A stretch of DNA of 8,817 nt. Origin: JAICIG01 sp035532215. GTDB lineage: Bacteria; Planctomycetota; Planctomycetia; Pirellulales; JAICIG01. Within the stretch, counting starts at the first letter, position 1, and each line of letters opens with the position of its first letter. The stretch lies in contig DATKRK010000040.1 of NCBI GenBank assembly GCA_035532215.1, positions 1 through 8,817 on the forward strand, read 5' to 3'. Positions 1-5,902 of the stretch are shown one piece after another. The notes under the pieces were generated by a model. That model had not been told where the DNA came from. It was given only the letters and a program-made list of their open reading frames with translations, and made no database searches. Made by a program: the position numbers and the translations under genes.

Positions 1-101
1 ACCAGCCACGCGCCCATGACAGTCCGGCTCATCGACTCAACGGCAAACGCTACCATGAGCATTGGCTCCACAACCTCATGGCGTCAACCTCACTGATGGG
101 C

Positions 102-1073
102 TTAAGAAACCACACACCTGCAATCCGATAGAGTCAGGAAAAACGCAATCACGTTTTCCACGATGCCGGAATTGAGCAGCTCCATGCCTTCGGGCGTCTG
201 GTCGGCGTTGTGCGGCGAGAGCACGACCTGCTGGCAGTCGAGCAGCGGATGTTTGGCCGGCAACGGCTCCTGGTCGAAGACGTCCAGCCCTGCCCCGGCT
301 AACCGGCCGGAATGCAATGCTTCGACCAGAGCCTGGGTATCGACGATGGCGCCTCGGGCGGTGTTCACCAGCAACGCGCCCGGTTTGACGAGTTCGAGCT
401 CGCGCGGGCCGATCAGGCCGCGCGTTTCGGCGGTCAGCTTGACGTGCAGGCTGATGGCGTCGGAGCTGCTGAGCAGCTCGTCGAATTCGACGAACTCGAC
501 CCCGAGTTCGCGGGCGCGCTCGGTCGTGGGATGAAACGTCCAAGCCTGCACCTGCATGCCGATCGCCCGCGCCAGCCGCGCCAGTTCCGCCGCGATCGGC
601 CCGGCGCCGACGAGCCCCAGCGTCTTGCCTCGCAGATAAATGTTCTGCATGCCGGTCCAGCGCCCCTGTTTGAGTTCGTTCGTCTGAAACCAGGCTCGCT
701 TCGAAACCGCCAACAGCAGGCCCAACGCGTGTTCGGCCACGATGGGCGCCGTGCGGCCCGGCAGATTTCGCACGTCGATGCCTAATTCGCGCGCGACCTC
801 CAGGTCGATCGCGTCGGTTCCGATGCCGCAAATCGCGAACATCCGCAGCCGAGGCAGTTGCCTCAGTACGTGGGCCGGCCACATCACCGAACTGCGCGAG
901 TTGATCAGGCAGGTCGCGTCGCGAGCCCGGCGAACCTTCTCGGCGTCGTCGCCTGGCCGGTCGGCGTACAGCACGACCTCGCCGTAAGGCGCCAACCGGG
1001 CCAGGTGCGGCGAGTTGCGAATTTGGATGGGATCGTCGCCGGGGATCACGATCAGCGGTCGCGGAGCGGGCAT
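102..1073 (-). CDS. D-isomer-specific 2-hydroxyacid dehydrogenase, NAD(P)-dependent
   Basis: A 323-residue protein of the D-2-hydroxyacid dehydrogenase family, which includes phosphoglycerate, glyoxylate/hydroxypyruvate and D-lactate dehydrogenases. These cytosolic enzymes interconvert 2-oxoacids and D-2-hydroxyacids using NAD(P)H. The N-terminal part carries the family segment ICGIGTDAID (about residues 81-90) and GRTAPIVAEHALGLLLA (from about 106). The nucleotide-binding loop is GLVGAGPIAAELAR (GxGxxA, around 156-161). The expected catalytic residues are present: Arg240 in NTARGAIVD, Glu269 in DQEP and His288 in SPHNADQT. Length matches the family (310-340). The frame stays open further upstream to 1268, but those 65 residues are Ala/Pro/Arg-rich without family similarity, so I chose the ATG at 1073 (MPAPRPLIVIPGDDP). 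No clear Shine-Dalgarno precedes it. It stands alone, and the next gene, an SDR, is divergent. The substrate cannot be told from sequence. The last residues (SDCRCVVS) look like a non-conserved tail. Confidence 0.93.
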   Translation of the reverse strand: MPAPRPLIVIPGDDPIQIRNSPHLARLAPYGEVVLYADRPGDDAEKVRRARDATCLINSRSSVMWPAHVLRQLPRLRMFAICGIGTDAIDLEVARELGIDVRNLPGRTAPIVAEHALGLLLAVSKRAWFQTNELKQGRWTGMQNIYLRGKTLGLVGAGPIAAELARLARAIGMQVQAWTFHPTTERARELGVEFVEFDELLSSSDAISLHVKLTAETRGLIGPRELELVKPGALLVNTARGAIVDTQALVEALHSGRLAGAGLDVFDQEPLPAKHPLLDCQQVVLSPHNADQTPEGMELLNSGIVENVIAFFLTLSDCRCVVS

Positions 1074-1402
1074 CTTCGGTTCTCGGGGCGGGGTCGATCG
1101 GAGGAAACAGGCCGGCATCTGCGGCCGAGCGGGCGGCGCTGCGGCGGGCGAATGCCAGTTTAACACTCGCGACGGGCTGCGGAAGGCGGGCCACTTTGGG
1201 CGGGCGACAACCGACGAGCGGCCCTGCGTTTTGACGCACTGTGCGCATCCGCACGCCATCGCTTGCACTGACCGTCGCCCGCTGACGAACGCGGCCGGGC
1301 CGATCGTCAGGCCGAAACCGTTTTGGCGCCGGGCTTTGCGATACTCCGCTAAAAGTCGCGACTGCCTCCGGGAATCGGCATGGCATTTGATGCAACGTTA
1401 CC
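1074..1402. other. Intergenic stretch with no recognised gene
   Basis: This GC-rich spacer lies upstream of the minus-strand dehydrogenase. It should hold that gene's promoter, but I could not identify convincing -35/-10 boxes. Open frames crossing it are extensions or shadows with Arg/Ala/Pro-rich translations and no family features. The only structure I noted is a short 10-base palindrome, AGTCGCGACT, near 1354-1363. Confidence 0.5.
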
Positions 1403-1540
1403 CTAGCCCGGATTATTCATCAGCCCAAGTATTACTTGACAAAGCGCTCCATACAAACCCGAAGCGCCAGCGAGGTAAGTGCGTTGCTCCGCCTCGCTTG
1501 CGCTTCGGGTTGGTGTGGGCTGATGAATAATCCGGGCTAG
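1403..1540. repeat. CTAG-bounded palindromic repeat, copy 1 (full length, 138 bp)
   Basis: The element begins and ends with CTAG. Its outer arms (1403-1427 and 1516-1540) are a perfect 25-base inverted repeat, starting CTAGCCCGGATTATTCATCA. Inside lies a second stem, 1456-1475 against 1492-1511, matching at 19 of 20 bases around a 16-base loop (1476-1491). The two stems are not concentric: 28 bases separate them on the left and only 4 on the right. The left insert contains TTGACAAAGCGCT. A second copy lies at 5451-5571. It encodes nothing. The inner stem translates to the TNPKRQRG-like peptide familiar from planctomycete intergenic ORFs. It could be a MITE-like or REP-like non-autonomous element. 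As RNA it would form a long hairpin. Confidence 0.9.
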
Positions 1541-1550
1541 TGCTTTGTCA
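1537..1550. repeat. 14-base end of a second repeat family, abutting copy 1
   Basis: The 14 bases CTAGTGCTTTGTCA are the exact reverse complement of the right end of the element at 2657-2813 (TGACAAAGCACTAG, 2800-2813). They share their CTAG with the right end of repeat copy 1. Beyond 1550 the similarity to either end of that element fades, so this is either a partial element or a shared terminal module. Confidence 0.6.
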
Positions 1551-1597
1551 CGGCTCAATTTTAGGGTAGACCGACTTGAAACTTTGATGGTGCGATC

Positions 1598-2602
1598 ATG
1601 AAAGCACTCGTGACTGGCGCGAATGGGTTTATCGGCGAGCATCTGGTTCGCGCACTTCTCAAGCACGGCGACGTCGTGCGGGCCATGGTCCGCCGCGAAT
1701 CGGCCGGCGAACCGCTCAAGGCGCTCGGCGCCGAGGTTGTACTGGGCGACGTCACGCAGCCGGAAAGCCTGCCGCCGGCCGTGGCGGGCGTCGACGTCGT
1801 GTTGCATTTGGCGGGCCTGGTCAAGGCGCTCGACAGCGAAGAGCTGTTCAAGATCAACGAAGGCGGGGCGCGGAACGTCGCGCAGGCTTGCGCCGGCGAG
1901 GCGACGCCCCCGGTGCTCGTGCTGGTGTCGTCGTTGGCGGCGGCGGGGCCAGCGCTCGACGGCCACGCGCGGACCGAAAGCGATCCTGCCGAACCGGTGT
2001 CGAATTATGGCCGCAGCAAGCGGGCCGGCGAGATCGCCGCCCTCGAATACTCCGGCGAAGTTCCGCTCACCATCGTGCGCCCTGCGGCCGTCTTCGGCGA
2101 AGGCGACCTCAACACCCTGCCCATGTTTCATTCCGTGGCCCGGCACGGCGTCTATGCGGCGCCGGGTTTGAAGCATCGCAAGGTATCGCTCGTTCACGCC
2201 GACGATCTGGCCGAGGCCCTCTGGCTGGCGGCCGGCAAAGGACAACGTGCGAAGCACCGCCAAAATGGGGCCGAAGGCTGTTACTTCGTGGCCGCCGATC
2301 GGGATCCCGAGTACGACGAACTCGGCCGACTGATCGGCGACGCCGTCGGCCGCCGCCACATTCTCGTGGTACACGCTCCCGACTGGCTGGTCCGCGGCGC
2401 AGGTGCGGCGAGCGAATGGGTTGCGCGTCTGCGCGGGCGGCCGACGATCTTCAATCTCGACAAGATGCGCGAGGCATCGGCCGGTTCATGGCTTTGCTCG
2501 TCGGAGCGGATCCGCAACGAGCTCGGCTTTCACGTCGAGCGGCCGCTGAGCGACCGAATTCGCCAAACCGCCGCCTGGTATGCCAGCCACGGCATGTTGT
2601 AA
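1598..2602 (+). CDS. NAD(P)-dependent epimerase/dehydratase (extended SDR family)
   Basis: A 334-residue extended short-chain dehydrogenase/reductase. The N-terminus has the Rossmann dinucleotide motif TGANGFIG (residues 6-13, TGxxGxxG). LGDVTQPESL (about 49-58) is the usual adenine-contacting Asp region, and VVLHLAG (67-73) the conserved core strand. The catalytic set is visible: Ser111/Ser112 in VSSLAAAG and Tyr137-x3-Lys141 in NYGRSKRAGE. IVRPAAVFGEGD (159-170) and SLVHADDLAEAL (197-208) are typical substrate-side motifs of this subfamily (3-beta-HSD, dihydroflavonol reductase, HpnA and sugar epimerase relatives). The C-terminal third is divergent and should set the substrate, probably a sugar nucleotide, sterol-like or other hydroxy/keto compound; I cannot choose. 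The start ATG at 1598 gives the motif its normal position; no strong Shine-Dalgarno is seen. The gene is single, divergent from the dehydrogenase and convergent with the two-component operon. Confidence 0.93.
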   Translation: MKALVTGANGFIGEHLVRALLKHGDVVRAMVRRESAGEPLKALGAEVVLGDVTQPESLPPAVAGVDVVLHLAGLVKALDSEELFKINEGGARNVAQACAGEATPPVLVLVSSLAAAGPALDGHARTESDPAEPVSNYGRSKRAGEIAALEYSGEVPLTIVRPAAVFGEGDLNTLPMFHSVARHGVYAAPGLKHRKVSLVHADDLAEALWLAAGKGQRAKHRQNGAEGCYFVAADRDPEYDELGRLIGDAVGRRHILVVHAPDWLVRGAGAASEWVARLRGRPTIFNLDKMREASAGSWLCSSERIRNELGFHVERPLSDRIRQTAAWYASHGML

Positions 2603-2656
2603 AGCGCAAGCGCCGCGATCCTGCTGTATTGATGACCGTCGCCCTGCCGCCCCGAA

Positions 2657-2813
2657 CTAGTGCCCTGTCAGCCGAGAGTTGATGCATGTCCGAGTGATGG
2701 GTGGCTGGGTCTGAGCCTTGGCGAAGGCCCAGTTCGCTGGGGCATCGCCTAGGCTCTGCCGCCAGCCACCCTGGGCGATAGCATTCGTCAAAACATGGCT
2801 GACAAAGCACTAG
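2657..2813. repeat. CTAG-bounded palindromic element of a second family (157 bp)
   Basis: The terminal inverted repeats are 2657-2673 (CTAGTGCCCTGTCAGCC) and 2797-2813 (GGCTGACAAAGCACTAG), matching at 15 of 17 positions. A perfect 10-base inner stem, GGGTGGCTGG (2699-2708) with CCAGCCACCC (2762-2771), follows. An imperfect third stem joins about 2714-2730 to 2740-2755. The whole unit therefore folds on itself from end to end. It fills almost all of the gap between the end of the SDR gene (2602) and the end of the response-regulator gene (2822), two convergent genes, so it could act as a bidirectional terminator. Its translation (GWLAAEPRRCPSELGLRQGSDPATHH) resembles another spurious planctomycete repeat peptide, as far as I recall. 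Confidence 0.82.
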
Positions 2814-2821
2814 GTGCGGCG

Positions 2822-3574
2822 TCAGGGGACGGAAGGGTTTGGCCGATCGCATTCCCCCTTGTCGTCGCCCGCGTCCGGGTCTCGTCCGGTCACTCCCCAG
2901 GCCTTGAGCTTCCGTTGCAGCGTGCGAATCGAAATGCCCAATAATCTTGCGGCGTGAGTGCGGTTGCCCCCTTCCCGCTCGAGTGCACGGAGGACCGCAT
3001 CTTTTTCCAAGTCTTCCAGCCGGATCGCTTCGGCCGCCAGTCGTTGATGTGCGCTCGGCTCGCCGCCTGGCAGCGCGGGACCATCGGTCGGCGCGCTGCG
3101 TTCGCTCGACCCGCTGATTTCCAAGCTCGGAACCAAGCCGCCCCGCAACTCGCCCAACGCTGGCTCAGCCGATTGCCCGGCCTGATCGGCGGCGGGCGGC
3201 GTATCGGCGCTTTCGGCCACGACGCGAGCCACGAGGTCCAAGAATTCCTCCGGTTTGATCGGTTTGGTCAAATAATCCTTGGCGCCGAGTTTCATGGCCG
3301 ACACGGCCGAATCGACTTCGGCGTAGGCGGTAACCAGGATGAACGGCGTCGCCGGCCGCCGCGCCTTCCAGCGCTGGAGCAATTCGACTCCGCTCGCTTC
3401 GGGCATCTTCAAGTCGGTGATCACGAGATCCACGGACTCTGCAATGCGGCCGAGCGCCTCGTCCGCATCTTTGGCCGTCAACGCGTCGTAACCTTCCATC
3501 CTCAACAGCCGCGCCAGGGCGCGGCGTTCGTTGTCCCGATCTTCGACGACGAGCAGCTTCGGCTTACGGGTCAT
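2822..3574 (-). CDS. Response regulator: receiver domain plus Fis-type HTH, no AAA+ domain
   Basis: A 250-residue cytosolic transcription regulator, the partner of the kinase just upstream. Residues 5-120 form a CheY-like receiver: acidic pair Glu11/Asp12, phospho-acceptor Asp54 in VITDLKMP, Thr82 in ILVTAYAE and Lys104 in YLTKPIKP. Residues about 122-185 are a Pro/Ala/Gly/Ser-rich linker. Residues about 186-227 (LEDLEKDAVLRALEREGGNR, then THAARLLGISIRTLQRKLKAW) are a Fis/HTH_8 DNA-binding domain of the NtrC type. The sigma-54 ATPase domain that usually lies between them is absent, so the layout matches RegA/PrrA/ActR-like regulators, though with a longer linker. The start ATG at 3574 puts MTRKPKLLVVEDR directly at the receiver; the frame extends upstream to 3655, but that part overlaps the kinase and is Arg-rich. 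Its ATG overlaps the kinase stop in ATGA, implying translational coupling. Its 3' end abuts the palindromic element at 2657-2813. The tail after residue 230 is acidic and unremarkable. Confidence 0.94.
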   Translation of the reverse strand: MTRKPKLLVVEDRDNERRALARLLRMEGYDALTAKDADEALGRIAESVDLVITDLKMPEASGVELLQRWKARRPATPFILVTAYAEVDSAVSAMKLGAKDYLTKPIKPEEFLDLVARVVAESADTPPAADQAGQSAEPALGELRGGLVPSLEISGSSERSAPTDGPALPGGEPSAHQRLAAEAIRLEDLEKDAVLRALEREGGNRTHAARLLGISIRTLQRKLKAWGVTGRDPDAGDDKGECDRPNPSVP

Positions 3575-5007
3575 GCAGTCTTCTCGCTGCCGTTCAGAGA
3601 CGCTTCGGGGAGCCAAATCCGGAATCGGCTGCCCGCCGCGCCGTCGTCTTCGCAAGATACTTGCCCGCCGGCCTCCTCGACGAACCGTTTGACCAACGCC
3701 AGTCCCAATCCCACGCCTGATTCCTTGGTCGTATAGAAGGGGGCGAAGACGCGGTTGCGATCCTGCGGCGGGACTCCAGGGCCCGAGTCCGACACCGACA
3801 ATTCGATCCCTCCTCGCGATCGCTTGACGCCGATCTCGATCCAGCCGCGGCTCCCCGCGGCTTCTCGGGCGTTATTCAATAAATTCAACAACAATTGCCG
3901 GAAACGCGACCGATCGAAGCGAACCCAGGTTTCCGCCGCCGGCAGGTTGACGCGCAGGTCGATCTGCTCTCGATCGAGCAGGTGTTGCACGAATCTCACG
4001 GCGCTGGGAATTTCGGCCGCCAAGTCGACGTTTTCTTTTAATTCGTGGCGTCCCGGCGCAAAGCATAGCATTTCGCCGATGAGCGCGTCGACTCGTTCCA
4101 CCTCTTCGAGCGACTCTTGCACCATGCTGGTCCAATCTTCGGACGTGAGTCGCCGGTCGCTTCGATCGTCGCGCCCGATCATGTGCAGATTGAGGCGAAT
4201 GGCGTTCAGCGGATTCCTGACCTCATGGGCCAGGCCGATCATGAGCTGGCTCAATTCGCTCTCGCGCTGCAAACGGTCGCGCTCCAGCTTTTGGTGCAGC
4301 GCGGCGGTGCGGCGGGCGATATGGAGCAACGAAAGCGACGCCAAAACCACCACCGCAAGGATGCCGGCGATGACCAGAATCCAGCGGCCGACAATGCGCT
4401 GGTAGGCTTCGTTGTACGACTGCTCGAATTTGCCGACGTCAAGCCCGGAATGATAGCTTGCCACTTGCCGATTCCCCACCGTAATCGGCAATTGCACGTC
4501 GAAGGCCCGCCGCCCCCCCGAGAGCGCCTCGCTGGTGGTCTCGACGACGCTTTCGCCCGCCTCGCCGATCGCTCGCTCGCCCCGAGATTTTTCCAAATAC
4601 CGCCCTTCGAACTTGCGATCGCTGTGTACGGCGACCCTGCCCGAGGCGTCGATGACCGCTCCATATAATCGGTCGGGCTGCTTCGGCATGACTTGTCGCC
4701 AGTGCTCGCGAAGCCAGGCGGCGGATTGCGTCGTGCCGAACTCTGCGGCGTGTTCATCGGTCGACAACTGACTTTCGAGATATCCGACGGTGCGTTCTCC
4801 CAGCGAGCGCATCCGATTCAATTCCAGCCGCAGCACCGTGGCGCGAACTTGGGAAAAGTCTCGCCAGGCGCCCCAGGCGCCGAACAGTACCACGCAGGCC
4901 AGTGCGACGGCGATACACGCAAACGCCGCCACGGTGCGACGCGGCGCCTGATCGGCAGCTCGCTTCGGAGGCTCTCGCAGAAAGGCTGAATTGTTTGCCG
5001 CGTCCAA
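3571..5007 (-). CDS. Membrane sensor histidine kinase with Cache-like periplasmic domain
   Basis: A 478-residue sensor kinase. TM1 is at about 25-47 (VAAFACIAVALACVVLFGAW) and TM2 at about 208-230 (WILVIAGILAVVVLASLSLL). The roughly 160 residues between are probably periplasmic and look Cache/PDC-like (AVIDASGRVAVHSDRKFEGR at 117-136; FDVQLPITVGNRQVASYHSG at 169-188). No HAMP domain is evident; a charged helix (about 232-255) leads to the HisKA H-box LAHEVRNPLNA with phospho-acceptor His261. The HATPase part has the N-box LLLNLLNNAREA (372-383), G1 box SDSGPGVP (406-413), F-box FAPFYTTKE (421-429) and G2 box GVGLGLAL (431-438). The start used is TTG at 5007: the frame has no ATG before residue 66, which would remove TM1, and an upstream in-frame TAA near 5046 limits extension. 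A weak AGGTG lies 4 bases before the TTG. The gene overlaps the response regulator by 4 bases. The ligand is unknown. Confidence 0.93.
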   Translation of the reverse strand: MDAANNSAFLREPPKRAADQAPRRTVAAFACIAVALACVVLFGAWGAWRDFSQVRATVLRLELNRMRSLGERTVGYLESQLSTDEHAAEFGTTQSAAWLREHWRQVMPKQPDRLYGAVIDASGRVAVHSDRKFEGRYLEKSRGERAIGEAGESVVETTSEALSGGRRAFDVQLPITVGNRQVASYHSGLDVGKFEQSYNEAYQRIVGRWILVIAGILAVVVLASLSLLHIARRTAALHQKLERDRLQRESELSQLMIGLAHEVRNPLNAIRLNLHMIGRDDRSDRRLTSEDWTSMVQESLEEVERVDALIGEMLCFAPGRHELKENVDLAAEIPSAVRFVQHLLDREQIDLRVNLPAAETWVRFDRSRFRQLLLNLLNNAREAAGSRGWIEIGVKRSRGGIELSVSDSGPGVPPQDRNRVFAPFYTTKESGVGLGLALVKRFVEEAGGQVSCEDDGAAGSRFRIWLPEASLNGSEKTA

Positions 5008-5450
5008 AACGCACCTGAACGGGGGTTGAATCCTCGCGTTACCTTAAAAATATCCGGCCTTGGTCTTGCGCGCAAGACCCGCTCCGAGCCGAGCGGAACG
5101 ATTTCCAACGACTCGGCGAACGCTTCGCCAATCGCATTGGCAACGACGATCGAAGCCAAGCTTTCGTTTTTGCAAGGAAACTGCCGAAGCCTGAACAACT
5201 TCTGTCCATGCCAACAAAGGCCAGCTCATAGCGCGTGATTAAGATCTGGCCATGTCGTGCAATCTTTCCGTGCATTGGCGAATGGCCTCTCGATACGACT
5301 CGCTTGGCGACCAACTCGACGTCCGGGGCGAATTCTCCGAGAATTCGCGGGCAAATGAGTTGGCATGCCAGACGGCGGCCGCCAGGCAAAATTACGAACC
5401 CGTCATACCGCGACAAATCGGCATAGTCCTTGCTCTTTCCCCCATCGCTC
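5008..5450. other. Intergenic region upstream of the kinase; possible coding relic, no intact gene
   Basis: This stretch should contain the promoter of the kinase-regulator operon, but I found no clear boxes. On the minus strand two different frames look faintly protein-like: one around 5235-5440 (YDGFVILPGGRRLACQLICP, then RILGEFAPDVELV), and another at about 5037-5171 (SLASIVVANAIGEAF, then AESLEIVPLGSERV and RPRPDIFKV). The second faintly resembles the C-terminal strand region of class III adenylate/guanylate cyclase domains. Its frame has no stop of its own and runs on, out of frame, under the kinase gene. The fragments lie in different frames and lack the cyclase metal- and base-binding motifs, so if real they are a decayed remnant. 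This is a guess from pattern only. Confidence 0.25.
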
Positions 5451-5571
5451 CTAGCCCGGCTATTACTTGACAAAGCGCTCGATACCAACCCGAAGCGCCA
5501 GCGAGGTAAGTGCGTTGCTCCATCTCGCTTGCGCTTCGGGTTAGTGTGGACTGATGAATAATCCGGGCTAG
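5451..5571. repeat. CTAG-bounded palindromic repeat, copy 2 (one arm deleted, 121 bp)
   Basis: This is the second copy of the element at 1403-1540, in the same orientation. By eye the aligned bases differ at about six positions. The right outer arm (5547-5571) is intact, but the left arm keeps only CTAGCCCGG (5451-5459). Relative to copy 1, 18 bases are replaced by one C, a net loss of 17, after which both copies resume at TATTACTTGACAAAGCGCTC. The inner stem (5487-5506 with 5523-5542) and its loop are retained. It lies between the divergent kinase operon and the RND gene. Confidence 0.9.
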
Positions 5572-5902
5572 GGCGGACGAAAATCGAGGGATTGTGAATG
5601 CATGGAAGTCGAAAGCTCACGACGGAAGAGCGGGCAATGCCTTTTCTTGGATGCGCTGCACTGACTCAGGAGGAGCGTGCAACGTTTTGATGTCATCGCG
5701 CAATTTTGGCGCAATCGACGGTCGCGCCGGCAGCGCAGTTCGCCCTGCTGAGTAGCCGCACGCAGGCCGTTTCCCAACCCAACGAAGCCGTCGCAGGCGA
5801 AGCATCCGTGCGGCGTCTCTGGCTGCCCCCAAAACACTAGTTCCCGGGCGAACGTGCCGCGTCACGGCCGGGAAGCCTATTGTCTTCGATCGGAGAAACT
5901 CA
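5572..5902. other. Leader region of the RND gene; no recognised gene
   Basis: Short open frames occur on both strands here, but none has a family feature and codon bias. A 30-codon plus-strand frame starts at ATG 5598. One further CTAG lies at 5837-5840, preceded by AAAACA, faintly like the AAAGCACTAG end of the 2657-2813 element; it may be chance. The region must include the promoter for the RND gene if that gene heads its operon; I could not define it. Confidence 0.4.
5892..5896 (+). promoter_or_regulatory. Shine-Dalgarno sequence for the RND gene
   Basis: GGAGA sits 6 bases before the ATG at 5903. It is the clearest ribosome-binding site in the window and decides this start over the out-of-frame ATG at 5907. 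Confidence 0.7.

Noticed and set aside
1074..1268. N-terminal extension of the dehydrogenase to 1268
   Set aside because: The 65 added residues lack family similarity, and the ATG at 1073 gives the normal family start.
76..1395. A 439-codon minus-strand frame covering the dehydrogenase
   Set aside because: The overlapping frame at 102-1073 has all dehydrogenase motifs; this one is Arg/Ala-rich and featureless.
1436..1441. TTGACA as a sigma-70 -35 box within repeat copy 1 (also in copy 2 at 5467-5472)
   Set aside because: No matching -10 box occurs at about 17 bases in either copy, and the hexamer is part of the repeated module.
1403..5571. A CRISPR array or tandem repeat array
   Set aside because: The repeats are far apart, palindromic at long range and not separated by regular spacers; no cas-like gene is present.
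5598..5690. A 30-codon plus-strand frame (MHGSRKLTTEERAMPF...) with a repeated LTxEERA
   Set aside because: It is too short, has no ribosome-binding site that I could see, and no known family; the repeat may be chance.
5690..5755. A 21-codon frame preceded by AGGAGG-like sequence near 5669-5674
   Set aside because: The spacing is too long for a good site, and the peptide is short and featureless.
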